The notes: generated by a model not told the origin, from the letters alone. Shown: positions 52,209-61,939, numbered from the stretch's first letter. The stretch: 64,000 nt of DNA from Paenibacillus sp. PAMC 26794 (GCF_000316035.1 NZ_ANHX01000040.1:1-64000); one strand, 5' to 3'. Numbers and translations: made by a program.

Positions 52209-54077
52209 CTATTGCGTAGCACGTTTCATTACCGTTGCAAACAACTCCGCTGCAACACCACTTCCTGACCTCATATAATGTTCTTCATCCGTATGATCAA
52301 ATCCCATCCAGACCGCCGCAGTCCAGCTACTCGTATAGCCCACAAACCACAAATCCCGATTGCCCTCTCTTCCCACACCAGGTAATGCAGCCTGTGTTGT
52401 TCCCGTTTTCCCTGCTACCTTGTGCTGACCGAGTTGTGCCCGGCTTCCTGTTCCCTGACTGACTACATTTTGTAGCATTCTGGTCATGGCATTCGCCGTA
52501 CTGGAGGAGATTACCTGCTTATTTTCCGACTTATGAGCAAATATTGTCCGTCCTTGTGAATCTGTAATCTCGCGTATCAGATGGGCTGTATTCAATTTGC
52601 CATGATTCGCAAACACCGTATAGGCCTGCGCCATCTTCATTGGCGACACTCCCTGATGCACACCTCCCAAGGCAATTGAGAGGTTTAGATCTTCTTTCCC
52701 CATTTCAATACCGAGCCGTGCTGCAAATTGATGTGCATCGTTCAGTCCGGTCTCATGAAGCAGCCATACGGCTGGGGCATTGATAGACTTTTGCAAGGCT
52801 TGGGACATGGCTATTGAACCACTGTAACGCCCACCGAGATTGGAAGGTTGATAGCTGCCATATTGCATGCGTTTATCCGGTAGTATGCTCTCTGGCTTGA
52901 ACTTCCCCGACTCCAACGCAGGGCCATATGCAATAATCGGTTTAAAAGATGAACCTGGCTGCCTTGCATCCATAATCGCCCGGTTGATGCCCCCTTTTAA
53001 AGGATTACGTCCACCCATCATCGCTTTCACTTCACCGTTGTGCTGGTCGATAATAACCATACTTGCCTGGACCTGCTCGTCTTGGCGATCATCGGGGAAT
53101 CGGGTAGCGTCTGCAAATGTTTCTTCCATCGCCAGTTGTGCCTGTTCGTCTAGCCCAGTTTGAATAACCCAACCTGCCGATTGAATCTCTGCTTCACTTT
53201 TACCTGTGAGCCGAGAAGCCTCCTGAATCACAGCATCCACGGCAGATACATATGCGGGCTCGCTCAAGCCCGGTGAAGTTGTTGCATTCAATACGGTTTC
53301 AGGCGGCGTGAAATCGACATCACGGGCTTGGAGCATCTGCTTTCGTGTAATTAGTCCCTGTTCATGCATTAGTCCAAGGATAACGGCACGTCTTTGTTTG
53401 GAAAGTTCAGGATGATCTACTGGATTGTATAGGGATGGACCTTTGGGCATTCCAGCTAATGTAGCAATCTGCCATAGTTTCAATTGGTGCATATCCTTCA
53501 TTCCGAAATACCGCCAGGCTGCCGCTTTTACACCATACTGCTGGCGTCCCATGTAGATCTGATTCAGATACATTTCCAGAATTTCATCCTTGCTGTACTT
53601 CTTCTCCAGGGCCATCGCAATCGATATCTCATTCACCTTTCGACTCAACGTTTTATCCCCATTCAAATACAGATTTCTTGCCAGTTGCTGCGTAATGGAG
53701 CTTCCTCCCTGACTCAGATTCATATGTATAATATCTTGCACAACGGCCCTGCCGAGACCGATGAAATCCAGTCCATCATGGTTGTAGAAACGTCGATCTT
53801 CTGTAGCCAAAAAAGCCATCTTTAATAAATCTGGCATAGCGTTCAGGTCAGCATATTCGGAATACCCTTTGGTCTGCGTATGCGACCTCGAAATTTCAGT
53901 CCCCTCTGCATTCGTAATAATGGTTGAAGAGGACACCTGCATGGCCTCTGGACGATTGCGAAGCATTCCTTCGCCATAAGTAATTAGATAGAGATAGAAA
54001 AGGGTCAACATCAAAACTACAACCACTGCAGCATCAAAAACGTAATACATCCATCGCTTGCTCCCGTGCTTCAACAT
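52209..54077 (-). CDS. Class A penicillin-binding protein (transglycosylase/transpeptidase)
   Basis: 622 residues. Short cytoplasmic start, one membrane helix (residues 13-33), transglycosylase domain with catalytic Glu93 in FLATEDRRFYNHDGLDF and GGSSITQQLARNLYL, transpeptidase with SxxK in PGSSFKPI, SIN (SxN) and KTG in VAGKTGTT. Builds and cross-links peptidoglycan outside the membrane. The start ATG overlaps the end of the pseudo-kinase gene by 7 nt, so it is cotranslated with the sensor genes upstream. Confidence 0.9.
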   Translation of the reverse strand: MLKHGSKRWMYYVFDAAVVVVLMLTLFYLYLITYGEGMLRNRPEAMQVSSSTIITNAEGTEISRSHTQTKGYSEYADLNAMPDLLKMAFLATEDRRFYNHDGLDFIGLGRAVVQDIIHMNLSQGGSSITQQLARNLYLNGDKTLSRKVNEISIAMALEKKYSKDEILEMYLNQIYMGRQQYGVKAAAWRYFGMKDMHQLKLWQIATLAGMPKGPSLYNPVDHPELSKQRRAVILGLMHEQGLITRKQMLQARDVDFTPPETVLNATTSPGLSEPAYVSAVDAVIQEASRLTGKSEAEIQSAGWVIQTGLDEQAQLAMEETFADATRFPDDRQDEQVQASMVIIDQHNGEVKAMMGGRNPLKGGINRAIMDARQPGSSFKPIIAYGPALESGKFKPESILPDKRMQYGSYQPSNLGGRYSGSIAMSQALQKSINAPAVWLLHETGLNDAHQFAARLGIEMGKEDLNLSIALGGVHQGVSPMKMAQAYTVFANHGKLNTAHLIREITDSQGRTIFAHKSENKQVISSSTANAMTRMLQNVVSQGTGSRAQLGQHKVAGKTGTTQAALPGVGREGNRDLWFVGYTSSWTAAVWMGFDHTDEEHYMRSGSGVAAELFATVMKRATQ

Positions 54078-54718
54078 TCAGGCTCCTTGTGTACCCGTTC
54101 AATTGAAACTTCGTGTTCCTGTCTATCTCGTTGTGTAATCTCCAGAGCATGATGAAGCAGCAATGTCTGTTCATACGCCAACTTGACCCAATGCTGAACT
54201 TCCATCTCGTCCTGACACCGCCCTTGGATAATCTCATCCAGAGAAGATTGAATACCGTAGAGAGTAAGTTTTATCGGTAGGTCAACCTGTGTAGAAATAG
54301 TTTGAGTGTTCTCCTTGTCTTCTTCCTCATGCAGGAGAAACGTAATTACATTCAGATTGGCAGCAATTTGTCGTAGTTCACCACCACTTAGAACATCAAT
54401 TCTTCCAGGATTGTGGCCCAATGCAAGTTCGGCTGTTCCGCGCGCAAGTTGACTCAGATCTTCCGCAATCTTCTGGGATCGAATCCAGAAAAAGATCGCA
54501 AACACGGCTCCCCCAATAAAGATGAAGAACGGCTTTGTTCCGATATGATTGATTCCCCAGTTCATCATACGCGTTATCCATGCTGTATCAGGAAGGACGT
54601 GGTTATGCGCAAATCGCAACACGTGATAAACGACAAAAAGGAGCGCTGCGCTGAGTAACGCGCTTGCTCCTGCAATGTATATGTATCTTAGTCTTACAGT
54701 ACTGAATCGGGACTTCAT
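54071..54718 (-). CDS. Degenerate sensor-kinase paralogue without ATPase domain
   Basis: 215 residues: two membrane helices flanking a short extracytoplasmic loop (as in the kinase next to it), a HAMP-like part (RIDVLSGGELRQIAANLN), then a DHp-like helix pair that aligns with the kinase: RCQDEMEVQHWVKLAYEQTLLL versus RYQDEIEMRYYVSIAYEKSLTL. The catalytic His position holds no His (VDLPIKLT in place of HDLRTPLT) and no HATPase domain follows. It may form heterodimers with the kinase. GAGGAGG precedes the start. Confidence 0.75.
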   Translation of the reverse strand: MKSRFSTVRLRYIYIAGASALLSAALLFVVYHVLRFAHNHVLPDTAWITRMMNWGINHIGTKPFFIFIGGAVFAIFFWIRSQKIAEDLSQLARGTAELALGHNPGRIDVLSGGELRQIAANLNVITFLLHEEEDKENTQTISTQVDLPIKLTLYGIQSSLDEIIQGRCQDEMEVQHWVKLAYEQTLLLHHALEITQRDRQEHEVSIERVHKEPEC

Positions 54719-54817
54719 GTTCGGTATCCTCCTCTATACAATAATATGGTAATAGAGGTAGCATACCGAATATTTCTTAATGAGATAGTCGTTAACTTCT
54801 TACCAAATTCTTAATTA

Positions 54818-55951
54818 TTATTCCTCTGAGTAATTACTTGGTGAAGCAGCGGTTACAGGGAAACGGGTAACAAAATCCGTTCTGCCATTTTCACTGTAAG
54901 CAACGATACTTCCTCGATGTAATTCAATCATCGATTTGGCAATCGCTAGACCGAGACCGGTACCTCCCGTATCGCGGGAACGGGACTTATCTACCCGATA
55001 GAATCGATCGAATAGATGTGGCAGATCTTGTGCCGGAATCGGCTCACCATAATTACTGATGCGGACTACAGCCTCTTTACCTTCAAGGGCCAGCCCAATC
55101 TCCATTCGTTTACCTTGCGAACCATACCGAATGGCATTGCTGAACAGATTCTCATATGCTCGTACAAGCTCCCCCGGAGCAGCCCGTATCCATAGTGGAT
55201 CTTGCCCGCCGATGATCTTGTAGGTCATGCCAGCATCCTCCAGCATGGGAGCAAACTCTTCAGCCAGCTGCATCAGAAACGAATTCAGGTTCAATGCTTG
55301 CAGCGATAACGGAAGACTCCCGCCACTCACACGCGTATATTCGAACAAGTCATCGATTAACTTGCGAAGGGTCAAGGATTTCTCATAGGCAATGCTAACG
55401 TAATAGCGCATCTCAATCTCATCCTGATAGCGATCCTTCTCGATGTACTCCAGAAATCCCAGAATAGAAGTGAGTGGTGTTCTCAGATCATGTGATATCC
55501 CCGTAATCAGATCGTTTTTGGCAGCAACTGCATTACGCTCTTCCTGAAGCGATAACTGCAATTGTTCAGCCATCTGATTAATGCTTGCAGCGACCACTCC
55601 GAATTCATCCGAGGTCTTCACTTCGATGCGATGGGATAACTCTCCTTTGGCAACCTCCTGAATTCCCGCCGTAATTTCATCCAGAACCCGCATCACCTTG
55701 CGTGAGAACAGGAAAAAAAACAACACAAAACCGAGCACGCCTACCACAATCATCAAAGGCACCGAACCGATATTATTCACCAACCACCTGATCCCTTGGG
55801 CTGGAATGGAATAATCTGGATACGTCTGAGCTTCCAGGATGGTCTGCCCCACCTGACTGCCACCGTACAAAATAACTGCAGTTAATATGCCGCTAAGCAG
55901 AAATGCATAGATAAATTTCCATCGGACTGTATTAATCAGCTTTGAATTCAT
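54818..55951 (-). CDS. VanS-type sensor histidine kinase
   Basis: 377 residues. Two membrane helices (about 13-33 and 65-85) with a 30-residue loop, HAMP, DHp with His154 in GISHDLRTPLTS, and the HATPase with NAIRYG (N box), DRFYRVDKSRS (F box) and GGTGLGLAIAKSM (G box). Phosphorylates the regulator encoded upstream. The short extracellular loop fits sensing within or at the membrane, as in other cell-wall sensors. Confidence 0.9.
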   Translation of the reverse strand: MNSKLINTVRWKFIYAFLLSGILTAVILYGGSQVGQTILEAQTYPDYSIPAQGIRWLVNNIGSVPLMIVVGVLGFVLFFFLFSRKVMRVLDEITAGIQEVAKGELSHRIEVKTSDEFGVVAASINQMAEQLQLSLQEERNAVAAKNDLITGISHDLRTPLTSILGFLEYIEKDRYQDEIEMRYYVSIAYEKSLTLRKLIDDLFEYTRVSGGSLPLSLQALNLNSFLMQLAEEFAPMLEDAGMTYKIIGGQDPLWIRAAPGELVRAYENLFSNAIRYGSQGKRMEIGLALEGKEAVVRISNYGEPIPAQDLPHLFDRFYRVDKSRSRDTGGTGLGLAIAKSMIELHRGSIVAYSENGRTDFVTRFPVTAASPSNYSEE

Positions 55952-56006
55952 AGTAGGAACTCCCTGCCTGTGTTCATGTCACATGACATCCTGTGGATGT
56001 ACATGT

Positions 56007-56711
56007 TTATTGCGGTTTGATCATCTTGTAACCAACACCCCATACTGTCTGAATGAACTTGGGATGTTTGCTGTCGAGTTCAATCTTCTCACGAATCTTG
56101 CGAATATGCACCATGACGGTATTGTTCGACTCCATGAATTCTTCTTTCCAGACCTGACGATAGATCTGTTCCATACTGAGTACTGAACCTTGGTGACGAG
56201 CCAGTAATTCAAGAACAGCAAATTCACGCGGAGTCAGACGAACCGGCTGCTCATCCACCCAAACTTCATGTGTATCGGTATTAATGACCAGATCATCAAT
56301 AACCCACTCGTGCTCTTTGTTCTCCCGACCTTCATTGAAGGTATGATACCTGCGCAGCTGGGATTTCGCCCGTGCGACAAGTTCAAGCGGGTTAAACGGC
56401 TTGGTCACATAATCATCAGCACCGATGCTTAACCCTGTGATTTTATCCATATCCATACTTTTGGCGGACAGCATAATAATCGGCATTTTCTGCTCTTCCC
56501 GAATTTTCATACAAGCTTCGATTCCGTCCATATTTGGCATCATAACATCCAGAATAATGAGATCAATCGACTCTTTTTTCAATTGCTCCAACGCTTCAAG
56601 CCCATCATTCGCAGTGAGAATCCGATAACCCTCGTTGCCAAAATAAATTTCCATCAGTTTAATAATCTCCTGCTCATCATCCACAAGCAGAATGGTTGCT
56701 GGCTGTGCCAC
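56007..56711 (-). CDS. VanR-type OmpR/PhoB response regulator
   Basis: About 234 residues from GTG 56711, 9 nt after AAGGGAAAGG; GTG 56762 and ATG 56741 lack such sites. Receiver with phospho-acceptor Asp55 in LIILDVMMPNMDG, Lys in YVTKPFNPLE, and a C-terminal winged helix (PREFAVLELLARHQGSVLS, NTVMVHIRKIREKIE). Expected to control its own operon including the PBP. Confidence 0.9.
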   Translation of the reverse strand: MAQPATILLVDDEQEIIKLMEIYFGNEGYRILTANDGLEALEQLKKESIDLIILDVMMPNMDGIEACMKIREEQKMPIIMLSAKSMDMDKITGLSIGADDYVTKPFNPLELVARAKSQLRRYHTFNEGRENKEHEWVIDDLVINTDTHEVWVDEQPVRLTPREFAVLELLARHQGSVLSMEQIYRQVWKEEFMESNNTVMVHIRKIREKIELDSKHPKFIQTVWGVGYKMIKPQ

Positions 56712-56737
56712 GGCATTATTCCTTTCCCTTCCATAAT

Positions 56738-56866
56738 TCATGATCTGTTCAAAGTATACCACCGAGGGATGAAACTGCGAAAATCATCATGATCTTCACG
56801 GCCATGTTCAATCTTGGTCATCATTTCAAGCGTCTCTTCCGGCTTCACCTGCCGGATCCATACCAC
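56738..56866 (-). CDS. Possible 42-residue small protein ahead of the regulator
   Basis: GTG 56866 with GGAGG 8 nt upstream, 42 codons (VWIRQVKPEETLEMM, EHGREDHDDFRSF, IPRWYTLNRS), TGA at 56740-56738 overlapping an ATG of the next frame. Composition looks protein-like and the ribosome binding site is good, but no family is recognised; it may be a leader peptide or a remnant. Confidence 0.35.
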   Translation of the reverse strand: MVWIRQVKPEETLEMMTKIEHGREDHDDFRSFIPRWYTLNRS

Positions 56867-56972
56867 ACCCGAATCCTCCGTTATTTCACGTATAGCGTGT
56901 AGTATCGTCGGTCTATTCCTACTTTAGTCCACTGTGTTTCCTATAACATGCTTATATGTATTTTATCCGTTT

Positions 56973-57431
56973 CTATTTAAAAAGCACTGATTCGGGTTCT
57001 TTGCCCGTCAGGGTCAGCATCGTATACAATTGTCCTCTGTGATGATATACATGCCCCATAATCTCAAGTAACCACTCCAGCCGACTATAAGATGCTCCCC
57101 AGTAAGAATCCGTCACATGTAGTAACTCTTCCGTGTTAAACTGCCTGTAACGTTGGTATAGATACATCTGATTATCGATCAGAGCCTGCTTGATCTCACG
57201 GAGCGAATGCACCTGATTCTCTGCATAGAATTGAGCCATCTCTTCCTCCGATGCACCTTCGGAAATATAAACATCCGCTCGGCAGATCACAGACAGATGG
57301 GCTAGCAATTCTCCAACAGGCCGTTTACCTTCAATCGGAGTCAAAGCCAAATCTTCTTCCGACAACTGATCACATATATCAATCAACGATGTTACGGCCA
57401 CGTCAATATGTTTGAACGCAGATTGAATCAA
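56973..57431 (-). CDS. DinB family protein
   Basis: 152 residues. ELLAHLSVICRAD and GHVYHHRGQLYTML supply the metal-binding His residues of the DinB four-helix bundle. Many members conjugate bacillithiol to electrophiles; the exact role here is unknown. A second DinB gene lies at 60700. Confidence 0.8.
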   Translation of the reverse strand: MIQSAFKHIDVAVTSLIDICDQLSEEDLALTPIEGKRPVGELLAHLSVICRADVYISEGASEEEMAQFYAENQVHSLREIKQALIDNQMYLYQRYRQFNTEELLHVTDSYWGASYSRLEWLLEIMGHVYHHRGQLYTMLTLTGKEPESVLFK

Positions 57432-57543
57432 CAGTCACACTTCCTTTTTATCCCATTATACAGAACATATGATCGGTTATCAACCAAGATATCCCTCCTT
57501 AAAATATAAACAAGTTATACCCCAAATCTATCAATCTACGAAC

Positions 57544-57583
57544 AAAAAAGTCCTTCCTCCTTCTTATAGACGGGATTCAGGAC
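57544..57583 (-). terminator. Terminator after the YwqG-type gene
   Basis: GTCCT and AGGAC arms with a large imperfect stem between, followed on the minus strand by TTTTTTGTT. 33 nt past the stop. Confidence 0.6.
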
Positions 57584-57615
57584 ATTTTGTTGCCTATATG
57601 AGTTCAAATCTTTGC

Positions 57616-58557
57616 TCAACTTGAGTATAACGAACAATACGTTTGCTCGAATCGTCCAGCCTCCAAGTCAGACTTGCGAATGAAAAATTGCAGTTCCCCG
57701 CAATCCCACCATTGGAAACCAATAGCATCATGGGTATCTATCTTCAACAGCAGCAACGTATCGGATAGTTCCTGCCATGTCCGATCCTCATCTCCGCCGT
57801 AATATTTGGTCAGTTTCTTCTCACATTCCTGCTCATTATAATCGTACCCTTCTCCCAGTGCGATCTGTAACAAGGCACGATGCTCGGCATCCGGATGCTG
57901 CCCGTCAGGATATCCAAACATACCGCCCCAATTCAGCGTACTTGGATGATTCCAACTCGACTCGAATTCAAGGTAACGGTCATACAGACTCACTTCCGTT
58001 TCGGTCTCATCGGTCTCAAGCAGAGACGGCGAGAGCTCATTCAGCGCGTTGGCGTCTATATATGCATATGTAGGAAACTCAAGATTAGGCAGCACAGTCA
58101 CCGAATGTGCAACAAACGGGGCTCCATCCAGCGCGGTATCACCTTCAGGCTCTCGCCTTATCAGGTTATGAGAACTCGGCTCAAAAATCACACGATGTTC
58201 AATGGGACAAGCAGATTCATCCGTGCCAACGAAAAAGTATAACATGCCACGTTCAGGCAAAGTCCCGCGCCCATCATTCGGCGTATACGGCGACAAATCC
58301 ACCAGGTTCAACTGGGCCAGGAAAGTCATAGGAATTCCTTTCTGTGTTACGGGCCACTCCATGCGACTTGGCAAATCCGGATGTCCACCCACACGTGAGT
58401 TTCCTGTTCTGCGATATTCGTCCAGTGTGGATACATCGAGGCGAATTCCCCAGCGGCTTGAAGATAACAACAGATCGGCAGCGACACCCAAACCATATTC
58501 CTCAAGTGTTTTACGGGCTTTTCTGGTTAGACGTTCACATTGTTCTGGCTTAATCAT
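57616..58557 (-). CDS. YwqG family protein (DUF1963)
   Basis: About 313 residues from ATG 58557 (GGGGAGG at 8 nt). SRVGGHPDLPSRMEWPVTQKG and FLAQLNLVDL near residues 60-95, LPERGMLYFFV and a C-terminal LLLLKIDTHDAIGFQWWDCGELQFFI are characteristic of DUF1963. Cytoplasmic, function unknown. Confidence 0.85.
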   Translation of the reverse strand: MIKPEQCERLTRKARKTLEEYGLGVAADLLLSSSRWGIRLDVSTLDEYRRTGNSRVGGHPDLPSRMEWPVTQKGIPMTFLAQLNLVDLSPYTPNDGRGTLPERGMLYFFVGTDESACPIEHRVIFEPSSHNLIRREPEGDTALDGAPFVAHSVTVLPNLEFPTYAYIDANALNELSPSLLETDETETEVSLYDRYLEFESSWNHPSTLNWGGMFGYPDGQHPDAEHRALLQIALGEGYDYNEQECEKKLTKYYGGDEDRTWQELSDTLLLLKIDTHDAIGFQWWDCGELQFFIRKSDLEAGRFEQTYCSLYSS

Positions 58558-58653
58558 ATAGATCCTCCCCTTTTGACAATACACCTATGCTGAGACATAT
58601 TCAGGTTCACACCTGTATATTCTTCCGTCCTGACGTCTTTCCCTGCTTCTAGC

Positions 58654-58684
58654 AAAAAAAGAGACTGACACGCTCTGTCAGTCC
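58654..58684 (-). terminator. Terminator of the ammonium transporter operon
   Basis: GACTGACA/TGTCAGTC stem with a 5 nt loop, then TCTTTTTTT on the minus strand, 24 nt past the stop. Confidence 0.9.
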
Positions 58685-58707
58685 CTTTCCTTATCCTGTA
58701 TTCAATT

Positions 58708-59997
58708 TCAACGATTTGGATCAGAAGACTTTTCCTGGTAAGCGCGTATATGCTCCTCACCGTCCAGGAATTCATGGGCCTGATGGGCTGCCATCACCCC
58801 ATGATAACTGATATCCAGACCTAGATCTTCCTCTTCTTCTGTCGAACGCACAGGCACAATTTTGCCAATCAACTTTAACCCGATCCAAGTCATGGCGAAT
58901 CCCCAGATGACCAAGGCTGTAAGGCCAAGTGCCTGAACACCCAGCAACCTCCAGCCGCCGCCCATGAATAATCCACCATCCGTGGCAAACAGACCTACAG
59001 CAATCGTGCCCCACATTCCGGATGCGGCATGCACCGGGAAAGCACCAACTGGATCATCAATCTGCCGACGGTCCAGCCAGTTAGTGGCAGCCATCATCAA
59101 TAAACCGGATACTGCCCCAATGAATATCGCTGCTACATCGCCAACAAAAGCACAGCCTGCCGTAATTCCGACCAGTCCCGCAAGCGAACCGTTAATGACT
59201 GATGGTGCATCTGAACGATTGAAGCGGAATAACGTATACAGCAACGTAACCGCACCACCCGAAGCCGCAGATAACATCGTGACAATCGCAATGTGACCAA
59301 TTCTCACATCCGTCGCGCTGAGAGTACTACCCGCATTGAAGCCAAACCAGCCGAACCATAACAGAAATGCACCTACAGATGCCAGTGGTAGATTGCTCGG
59401 GAGTGCAATGGCACTTACGCCAAGTGGCGTGTACTTCCCTTTACGAGGACCAATGATAATCGCAGCAGCGAGTGCCGAGAATCCGCCGAGCGCATGGATG
59501 ACAGCCGAACCGGCAAAGTCCTGCATCCCCAGCTGACTAAGCCAGCCGCCGCCCCATGCCCAGTGTCCACCAATCGGATAGATGATCGCCGTCATCAATA
59601 TGATATACAGAAGATAAGCACGGAAGTTGATGCGCTCGGCTACCGCTCCTGAAACGATGGAAATTACGGCAATGGTAAAAGCGGCCTGGAACAACCAGAA
59701 TGTCTCCAGAGATACCGGTACGTCCAGGTGAGACAAATCCCCATTCAGGAAAAATCCCGTTACTCCCGCAAAACCGCCAACGTCCGAACCATACATCAGT
59801 CCAAAACCGATGGCATAGAACAGCAACGTTCCAATCGTAATGTCAGCAAATACCTTCATAATAATGTTCACACTATTTTTATAACGCACAAAGCCAGCCT
59901 CGAGCAGGGCGAATCCACCCTCCATCAATAAAATCATCGCTGCACTCAGTACGACCCAGACCGTATCAATCCCGGTGCTTAACGTCTCCAAAGTCAT
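58708..59997 (-). CDS. amt: Ammonium transporter
   Basis: 429 residues, eleven membrane helices. VIHALGGFSALAAAIIIG and FPVHAASGMWGTIAVG hold the twin pore His residues of Amt/Mep proteins. Carries ammonium into the cell. Its ATG overlaps the stop of the coiled-coil gene by 4 nt. No glnK gene follows or precedes, unlike the common pairing. Confidence 0.95.
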   Translation of the reverse strand: MTLETLSTGIDTVWVVLSAAMILLMEGGFALLEAGFVRYKNSVNIIMKVFADITIGTLLFYAIGFGLMYGSDVGGFAGVTGFFLNGDLSHLDVPVSLETFWLFQAAFTIAVISIVSGAVAERINFRAYLLYIILMTAIIYPIGGHWAWGGGWLSQLGMQDFAGSAVIHALGGFSALAAAIIIGPRKGKYTPLGVSAIALPSNLPLASVGAFLLWFGWFGFNAGSTLSATDVRIGHIAIVTMLSAASGGAVTLLYTLFRFNRSDAPSVINGSLAGLVGITAGCAFVGDVAAIFIGAVSGLLMMAATNWLDRRQIDDPVGAFPVHAASGMWGTIAVGLFATDGGLFMGGGWRLLGVQALGLTALVIWGFAMTWIGLKLIGKIVPVRSTEEEEDLGLDISYHGVMAAHQAHEFLDGEEHIRAYQEKSSDPNR

Positions 59998-60413
59998 GCT
60001 TGTACATCCTCCGTTTCACTAAGCTGTCTGAGCTCACGGATTGTATCGGGCGCAAGCTCAATCTCGTCCCGCTCAATGCTGTCCGGATGCTTAATTCGTT
60101 CTGCGATCTGTTCCAATTCACGTATGCGTCTGCGAATCTGTTCCATCTTGCGAAAACGTTCCTTCACCTGCACCATATACTCTACCGCCTGATGGTGGGA
60201 TGCGGGATGTCCCGCGAACCATTTGCGTACGGTTGACAACGATTGATAAGCGACCTCTTCCGCTCGACGCTTTTGTTCGAACTGTTCGATCTTCTGCTTG
60301 AGCGTTTGGATCTCATTTTCTTTTTTGACCTTCAGCCGTTTGATAAGGTACAATAAATCGGACGATGATATTTGCAATGCTGTATGGTGATACACCTCGT
60401 CGATCACTAACAT
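59994..60413 (-). CDS. Coiled-coil protein coupled to the ammonium transporter
   Basis: 139 residues. ENEIQTLKQKIEQFEQKRRAEEV and MVQVKERFRKMEQIRRRIRELEQIAERI form two long coiled-coil segments around a short middle (FAGHPASHHQAVEYM). Acidic C-terminus. No family recognised. Start ATG about 60413. Because it overlaps amt (ATGA), a regulatory role for ammonium uptake or sensing is an inference from context. Confidence 0.7.
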   Translation of the reverse strand: MLVIDEVYHHTALQISSSDLLYLIKRLKVKKENEIQTLKQKIEQFEQKRRAEEVAYQSLSTVRKWFAGHPASHHQAVEYMVQVKERFRKMEQIRRRIRELEQIAERIKHPDSIERDEIELAPDTIRELRQLSETEDVQA

Positions 60414-60513
60414 ATCATGTCAGGACTCCTTACATATCAAGTTACTTGTACCGATTATAGTTTGCCGGGGTCTGCCCGTCAATCTTTTTTTGGACTTGGG
60501 ATGGATACAAATG

Positions 60514-60541
60514 AACCGTTCATAGAGAACGGCTTTTTTTA
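60514..60541 (+). terminator. Isolated terminator hairpin upstream of the second DinB gene
   Basis: CCGTTC/GAACGG stem with a 5 nt loop and a run of seven T on the plus strand. No plus-strand gene precedes it; it lies 160 nt upstream of the DinB start. Confidence 0.65.
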
Positions 60542-60699
60542 TTAGGCACAGATTACATCTAACAAGGCTAATCTTGCCTATGATTCGCATTCACTCTTTC
60601 CATTCTCAATGCTTATAGAATAAGCATCCACATTTTGGGTAATGAACATACACAGACTACCTGTATCATAGAACCTGTATATAAGGAGAGGATTGCACA

Positions 60700-61191
60700 A
60701 TGTTTACTCGTAATGACGATATACGCAACCAAATCTGGGAAGCCGTCTCGGGACTCGAAGAAGAACAATTGAACCGAAAACCTTCACCCGAACAATGGAG
60801 TATTATGCAAGTATTACGTCATCTGAATCTGATGGAAAATGTAATTGGAAAACAAGCCCGCCTTGCACTTGAGAAGGAACAGACAATGTCTGTGGACAAA
60901 AAACCATATGAGTTATCGTTGGATCGCAGCCGCTCCGTCGAGGCACCACCCCATCTTCAGCCTCCAGCAGCGCCTGAAGCACTCGCAGATGTACGCAGTG
61001 ATCTGGACGAATCTCATCAAGCGTTAAACAACTTTGCATTGGATCATGATCCTGACCTGCTGCACAGCAAGTCCTTTCCTCATCCCGTATTTGGTGAGAT
61101 GGATCTTACCCACTGGATTGACTTTGCAAGTTATCATGAGGAACGTCATCTGGGACAGATTCAAGAGATTAAACAGCAGCTTGGCGTATAG
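60700..61191 (+). CDS. DinB family protein
   Basis: 163 residues. EQWSIMQVLRHLNLMENVIG and YHEERHLGQIQEIKQQL give the His pattern of DinB-type bundles. ATG 60700, AAGGAGAGG upstream. Cytoplasmic; specific role unknown. Confidence 0.8.
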   Translation: MFTRNDDIRNQIWEAVSGLEEEQLNRKPSPEQWSIMQVLRHLNLMENVIGKQARLALEKEQTMSVDKKPYELSLDRSRSVEAPPHLQPPAAPEALADVRSDLDESHQALNNFALDHDPDLLHSKSFPHPVFGEMDLTHWIDFASYHEERHLGQIQEIKQQLGV

Positions 61192-61237
61192 CACAACTCC
61201 CACGTTCACATAGCGAAGAATATACTTGTACGACAAA

Positions 61238-61272
61238 AAACCTCCAATCCTATTAATTAAGGTTGGAGGTTT
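61238..61272. terminator. Bidirectional terminator
   Basis: AAACCTCCAA and TTGGAGGTTT form a 10 bp stem between convergent genes, with A-rich and T-containing flanks. Confidence 0.85.
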
Positions 61273-61339
61273 CAACGTTCCAATATAGTGTTGAACTATT
61301 CAGACATCCCCATGCTCAAATCACAAATAAGCACAGCGC

Positions 61340-61843
61340 TTATATTTTTTTGCCCAAAATCGCCAAATCTCTATTCACACCATCCAGCACGGCAACTTCC
61401 GGATAATATCCCCACTGTTCAAAACCATGCTTGCGCAATAACCCCAGACTCGGTTCGTTATGCCCGAAGACAAATCCAAGAATGGTCTTAATTCCAAGTG
61501 CAGGACACGCCGCAAATACCGTTTCGAGCAAACGTCCACCAGCCCCAATTCCGCGGCATTGCTGATCCACGTATACACTAACTTCCACCGTTCCATTATA
61601 CGCAGGACGTCCATAGAATGAACTGAGACTCGCCCAAGCTACCACCTGTCCTGCCTGCTTCATCACCCACAGAGGACGATGATCCGGTGAATGTTCCTCG
61701 AACCACGGGACACGTTGCTCCACTGTCACCGGTTCCAAATCCGCTGTTGCCATACGGCTCTCAATGGTAGAATTATAAATTTCTACAATCCTCGGCAAGT
61801 CTTCAAGGCGCGCATATTCAATCTGCAAATTTTCCAGTTTCAT
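61340..61843 (-). CDS. GNAT acetyltransferase, PAT-like
   Basis: 167 residues. VYVDQQCRGIGAGGRLLETV is the acetyl-CoA loop; IYNSTIESRMATADLEPVTVEQR and GFVFGHNEPSLGLLRKHGFEQWG match the phosphinothricin N-acetyltransferase-like family. Many members acetylate methionine derivatives; substrate here unknown. ATG 61843, GGAGGAAT upstream. Confidence 0.8.
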   Translation of the reverse strand: MKLENLQIEYARLEDLPRIVEIYNSTIESRMATADLEPVTVEQRVPWFEEHSPDHRPLWVMKQAGQVVAWASLSSFYGRPAYNGTVEVSVYVDQQCRGIGAGGRLLETVFAACPALGIKTILGFVFGHNEPSLGLLRKHGFEQWGYYPEVAVLDGVNRDLAILGKKI

Positions 61844-61939
61844 CGCTATTCCTCCATCATTTCAGATCGTTCTATTATCATAGAGGATATTATAATGGAA
61901 AAGAGAAGCCTTCGTCATCCCTAACATTCTGACAGAGAA

